From NCBI GenBank assembly GCA_900547255.1, contig URGC01000006.1:1-36312 (forward strand): 36,312 nucleotides of DNA. Direction: 5' to 3'. Shown one piece after another: positions 34,014-36,312 of the stretch. The translations under genes were made by a program, and so were the position numbers. The stretch is from an uncultured Eubacterium sp. (GTDB lineage: Bacteria > Bacillota > Clostridia > Lachnospirales > Lachnospiraceae). Positions within the stretch are counted from its first letter, which is position 1, and each line of letters starts with the position of its first letter. Below the pieces are notes generated by a model. It saw only the letters and a program-made list of their open reading frames with translations. It was not told the DNA's origin and did not search any database.

Positions 34014-35399
34014 CTAATTGACTGGTTTTGCATTTTCTGGTGCAGCCTGTGTCACAGGCTCTGAATTTTGTCCGTCAGACTGTGTTGCAGCACTGCTGCC
34101 ATTCTTTATCGCATCCGTTTCTGCTTTAATAGATGCCATTACTGATGAGGCAAGCTCAGCAGGCGATGTTGTAGCTGCTGTTGTCGATGTTGTAACTGTC
34201 TGTGCAGTTGTACTTGGTGCTGCTGTTGTTGTAGGCGCCTGTGTTGTAGGTGCCTGTGTTGCCTTAGTTGTAGCCTCTGTTGATGGCTGTGTTGGAGCCT
34301 CTGTAGGAGCTGCTGTTGTGCTTATATTCACATCAGGCTGCGTGCCACTCTGTGGTCTTCTTGGAGCGGCTGTTGTTGTAGTCTCCTCCTCTGTTGTTGA
34401 TGCCTGTGTTGAAGCCTTAGTAGAAGCTGCAGGAGTTGTCTTTGTAGCTGTAACTGATGCCTTGGTTGTCTGTGAATTGCCGTTATCCTTATTATGACCA
34501 GAAACGACCATAACTACCACAATTACAACGATAAGAACTACTGCGGCAAATACGCCGACTATTACACCTTTAAGTTCCTTTTCTGTTAATTTTAATCCGC
34601 CGATTGCGTATTTTTTCTTATCTGCTGATGATGGCCTTGCAGCCCTCCTGGCTGGCTTCTCATCATCTAATATGTCAATATCATCTTCATCATCATAATC
34701 TGAGTCTGAATAATCATCTTCGTCCTCATAGTCTTCATCTTCTGATGATACTGGAGCTGGTGCCACAACATCATCTTCATCTGCGAGGGCATCCTCATTC
34801 TCATCTGCATTCTCAGCCTTGATAGGTGCGTATGCAGCAAGAACTCCATCCCTCATAGATGCTATCTCACTTGTTATAAAGCTTGAGTCGATATTCATGA
34901 TTGTCTCAATCTCATCCACTGAATATCCCTCATAGCAGTACAGAAGATATATTATCTTCTCTCCAGTTGTGAGTGATGCAAAGCATCCCTCTTCCTTGTC
35001 AAATCCTGCATCTGTAAGAAATGCCTCATTAAATTCAGCACTAGCCTCACCTAACTCTTCATCATCTTCTATAGACTCATAATTATAATCCTTCTGCTCT
35101 ATCTCATTAGAGAATATCTCATCCTCTCTGTCACATACAACCTTATATAACTCTTTAGTTGCCTCTCTTGCCATCCACAGATGGATATCACATTCCTCAG
35201 AATCATAATCTGCGATATTCTTATATGCTTTGATAAAAAGATGCTTTGTAAGCTTTTCCTTAGTCTCGTCATCATCATATATGAATGCTGTAAGATTATA
35301 TATCTCATCATATAAAAACTCTATAATCTTTCTATACGCATCCTTATCGCCCTTCTGAGCCTTCTTGATGTATGTATCAAGTTCATTCTTCTTTGCCAT
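34014..35399 (-). CDS. membrane-anchored ECF sigma-factor-like protein with Thr-rich outer domain
   Basis: The 461-residue protein starts with an ECF-type sigma region 2 (about 5-85; IKKAQKGDKDAYRKIIEFLY) and a region-4-like helix-turn-helix (about 140-190; LTTGEKIIYLLYCYEGYS then VDEIETIMNIDSSFITSEIA). A very acidic linker follows (195-246), then a basic patch, one membrane span (about 279-299) and a Thr/Ala/Pro-rich tail (about 310-412). Positive charges before the span put the sigma part inside and the tail outside. No anti-sigma domain is seen. The sigma regions are degenerate, so it may be an active tethered sigma factor or a non-transcribing relative. It lies 42 bp after glf and 62 bp before the mannose fusion. 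Confidence 0.78.
   Translation of the reverse strand: MAKKNELDTYIKKAQKGDKDAYRKIIEFLYDEIYNLTAFIYDDDETKEKLTKHLFIKAYKNIADYDSEECDIHLWMAREATKELYKVVCDREDEIFSNEIEQKDYNYESIEDDEELGEASAEFNEAFLTDAGFDKEEGCFASLTTGEKIIYLLYCYEGYSVDEIETIMNIDSSFITSEIASMRDGVLAAYAPIKAENADENEDALADEDDVVAPAPVSSEDEDYEDEDDYSDSDYDDEDDIDILDDEKPARRAARPSSADKKKYAIGGLKLTEKELKGVIVGVFAAVVLIVVIVVVMVVSGHNKDNGNSQTTKASVTATKTTPAASTKASTQASTTEEETTTTAAPRRPQSGTQPDVNISTTAAPTEAPTQPSTEATTKATQAPTTQAPTTTAAPSTTAQTVTTSTTAATTSPAELASSVMASIKAETDAIKNGSSAATQSDGQNSEPVTQAAPENAKPVN
34164..34472 (-). repeat. Thr/Ala/Pro-rich low-complexity coding repeat
   Basis: Encodes residues of about 310-412 of the tethered sigma-like protein as degenerate runs of TT, TTAAP and TQAPT units. 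At DNA level it is a chain of related GTTGTxGGxGCCTGT blocks. Mucin-like composition outside the membrane suggests a flexible, possibly glycosylated stalk. Confidence 0.8.
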
Positions 35400-35441
35400 A
35401 ACAGTCCTCTTTCTTTATTGCTTCACCAATCCAGGCCAGAA

Positions 35442-36312
35442 CTAATTCAGTTCTTCATTTGCCATAGCTAATGCAGCCGCAATAACCTTGTCCATATCAT
35501 AATATTTGTATTCCCCTAAGCGGCCTCCAAAAATGATATTTTCCTCTTTCTCTGCCAGCGCTTTATACTTTTGGTAAAGTTCCCCGTTCTTCTTATCATT
35601 AACCGGGTAATATGGCTCATCCCCCGGCTTCCACTCCGAAGAATATTCCTTACTGATAATGGTCTTTGGCAAGTCATTTCCATTTTCATCTTTTCCAAAC
35701 TCAAACCATTTGTGTTCAATAATTCTTGTCCATGGAGTTTCGGCATCAGTATAATTAACTGCTGCATTACCCTGAAAATTAGGAATATCCAGTGTCTCTG
35801 TTTCAAACCTTACTGAACGGTATTCAAGATTACCAAGCTTATAATCAAAGTATGCGTCTATCGCACCTGTATATACAACCTTTTCAGCCTGACTGTCTAA
35901 TTCTTCCTTAGCATCAGCAGATGCAAGATAATCAACACCAAGTCTTACCTCAATGCTTCCGGAAAGCTCGCTGTCATTAAGCATATTGGCAACCATCTTA
36001 GTATATCCACCCTCAGGAATTCCCTGATAAAGTGCGTTAAAGTAATTATTATCAAATGTAAGTCTTACAGGAAGTCTCTTGATAATGAATGATGGAAGCT
36101 CGTTGCATGGTCTGCCCCACTGCTTCTGTGTATATCCCTTAATCAGCTTTTCGTATATATCGGTTCAACAAGACTTATAGCCTGCTCCTCAAGGTTCTGT
36201 GGCTCACCTGTAATTTCTTTCTTCTGCTCCTCAATCTTGGCAGCAGCCTCTTCTGGTGTGACAACACCCCACATCTTATTGAATGTGTACATGTTGAAAG
36301 GCATTGAGTATA
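35442..36312 (-). pseudogene. glf: UDP-galactopyranose mutase, frameshifted and cut by window end
   Basis: FAD enzyme converting UDP-galactopyranose to UDP-galactofuranose. Read on the - strand from the right edge, one frame gives a Glf middle region (SMPFNMYTFNKMWGV ... ISLVEPIY) and then hits TGA at 36143-36145. The next frame continues at once with YEKLIKGYTQKQWGRP, IIKRLPVRLTFDNNYFNALY and the terminal GRLGEYKYYDMDKV to the stop at 35442. The two parts join if two bases are removed from the ATATAT run at 36154-36160. So it is a full-length gene broken by a 2-bp frameshift, either real or a sequencing error. The N-terminal FAD domain lies beyond the window. It heads the glycan locus as far as visible. 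Confidence 0.85.

Noticed and set aside
34018..34497. Open frame of 159 codons on the + strand, antisense to the sigma-like gene
   Set aside because: It is the complement of the Thr-rich repeat, giving Val/Ala/Cys-rich low complexity without a ribosome site.
1..36312. CRISPR arrays, tRNA or rRNA genes, insertion sequences, prophage or att sites
   Set aside because: None seen: no spaced direct-repeat array, no transposase or integrase frame, and no RNA gene signature on reading both strands.

Overview
The window looks like chromosomal DNA of an anaerobic, low-GC Firmicute of the class Clostridia, most likely Lachnospiraceae. Evidence: AGGAGG-type ribosome binding sites, AT-rich codon use, sporulation genes (spoIIR, a SipL-like gene), a Lachnospiraceae-like spoIIR-murI-DUF1934 and ispE-gntR arrangement, and a candidate flagellar-type sigma-28 promoter. 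Genus is not determined. I saw no rRNA, tRNA, CRISPR array, phage gene or insertion sequence.

Region 1 (1-5.6 kb, + strand): a Trk potassium uptake operon (trkA, cut by the window start, then trkH) followed tightly by a double zinc-ribbon membrane protein and a secreted TPM-domain protein with a glycine-rich tail. Region 2 (5.7-11.6 kb): a SulP/STAS anion transporter and a trigger-factor-like lipoprotein foldase on the - strand. The foldase leader carries an unusual interleaved inverted-repeat element. Divergent from these are apbE, plsC and a small membrane protein on the + strand. Region 3 (11.6-16.4 kb, - strand): two short operons, spoIIR-murI-DUF1934 (with a sigma-F-like promoter) and ispE-gntR, then an AraC-type regulator. 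Region 4 (16.4-21.1 kb): a MATE exporter divergent from the AraC gene, a leaderless Ser/Thr-rich protein behind a sigma-28-like promoter, and on the - strand a SipL-like spore protein and a PrcB-like lipoprotein.

Region 5 (21.1-36.3 kb, - strand) is the most interesting. It is a closely packed surface-glycan locus read from the right edge leftward: glf (frameshifted here), a membrane-anchored sigma-factor-like protein with a Thr-rich outer domain, a three-part GDP-mannose enzyme fusion (ManC-like nucleotidyltransferase, cupin, type I phosphomannose isomerase), an unknown membrane-anchored protein, a YfhO-type GT-C glycosyltransferase, a PIG-V-like mannosyltransferase, a polyprenol-phosphate-mannose-synthase-like GT2, an MBOAT acyltransferase with a DltD-like partner, galE and glmM.

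Read together, region 5 suggests this route: mannose phosphates to GDP-mannose, then a lipid-linked mannose, then transfer outside the membrane by GT-C enzymes, with O-acylation of the product and a galactofuranose branch (galE plus glf). No flippase and no classical polymer synthase lie in the window. The chemistry of the final product and the role of the tethered sigma-like protein are inference.
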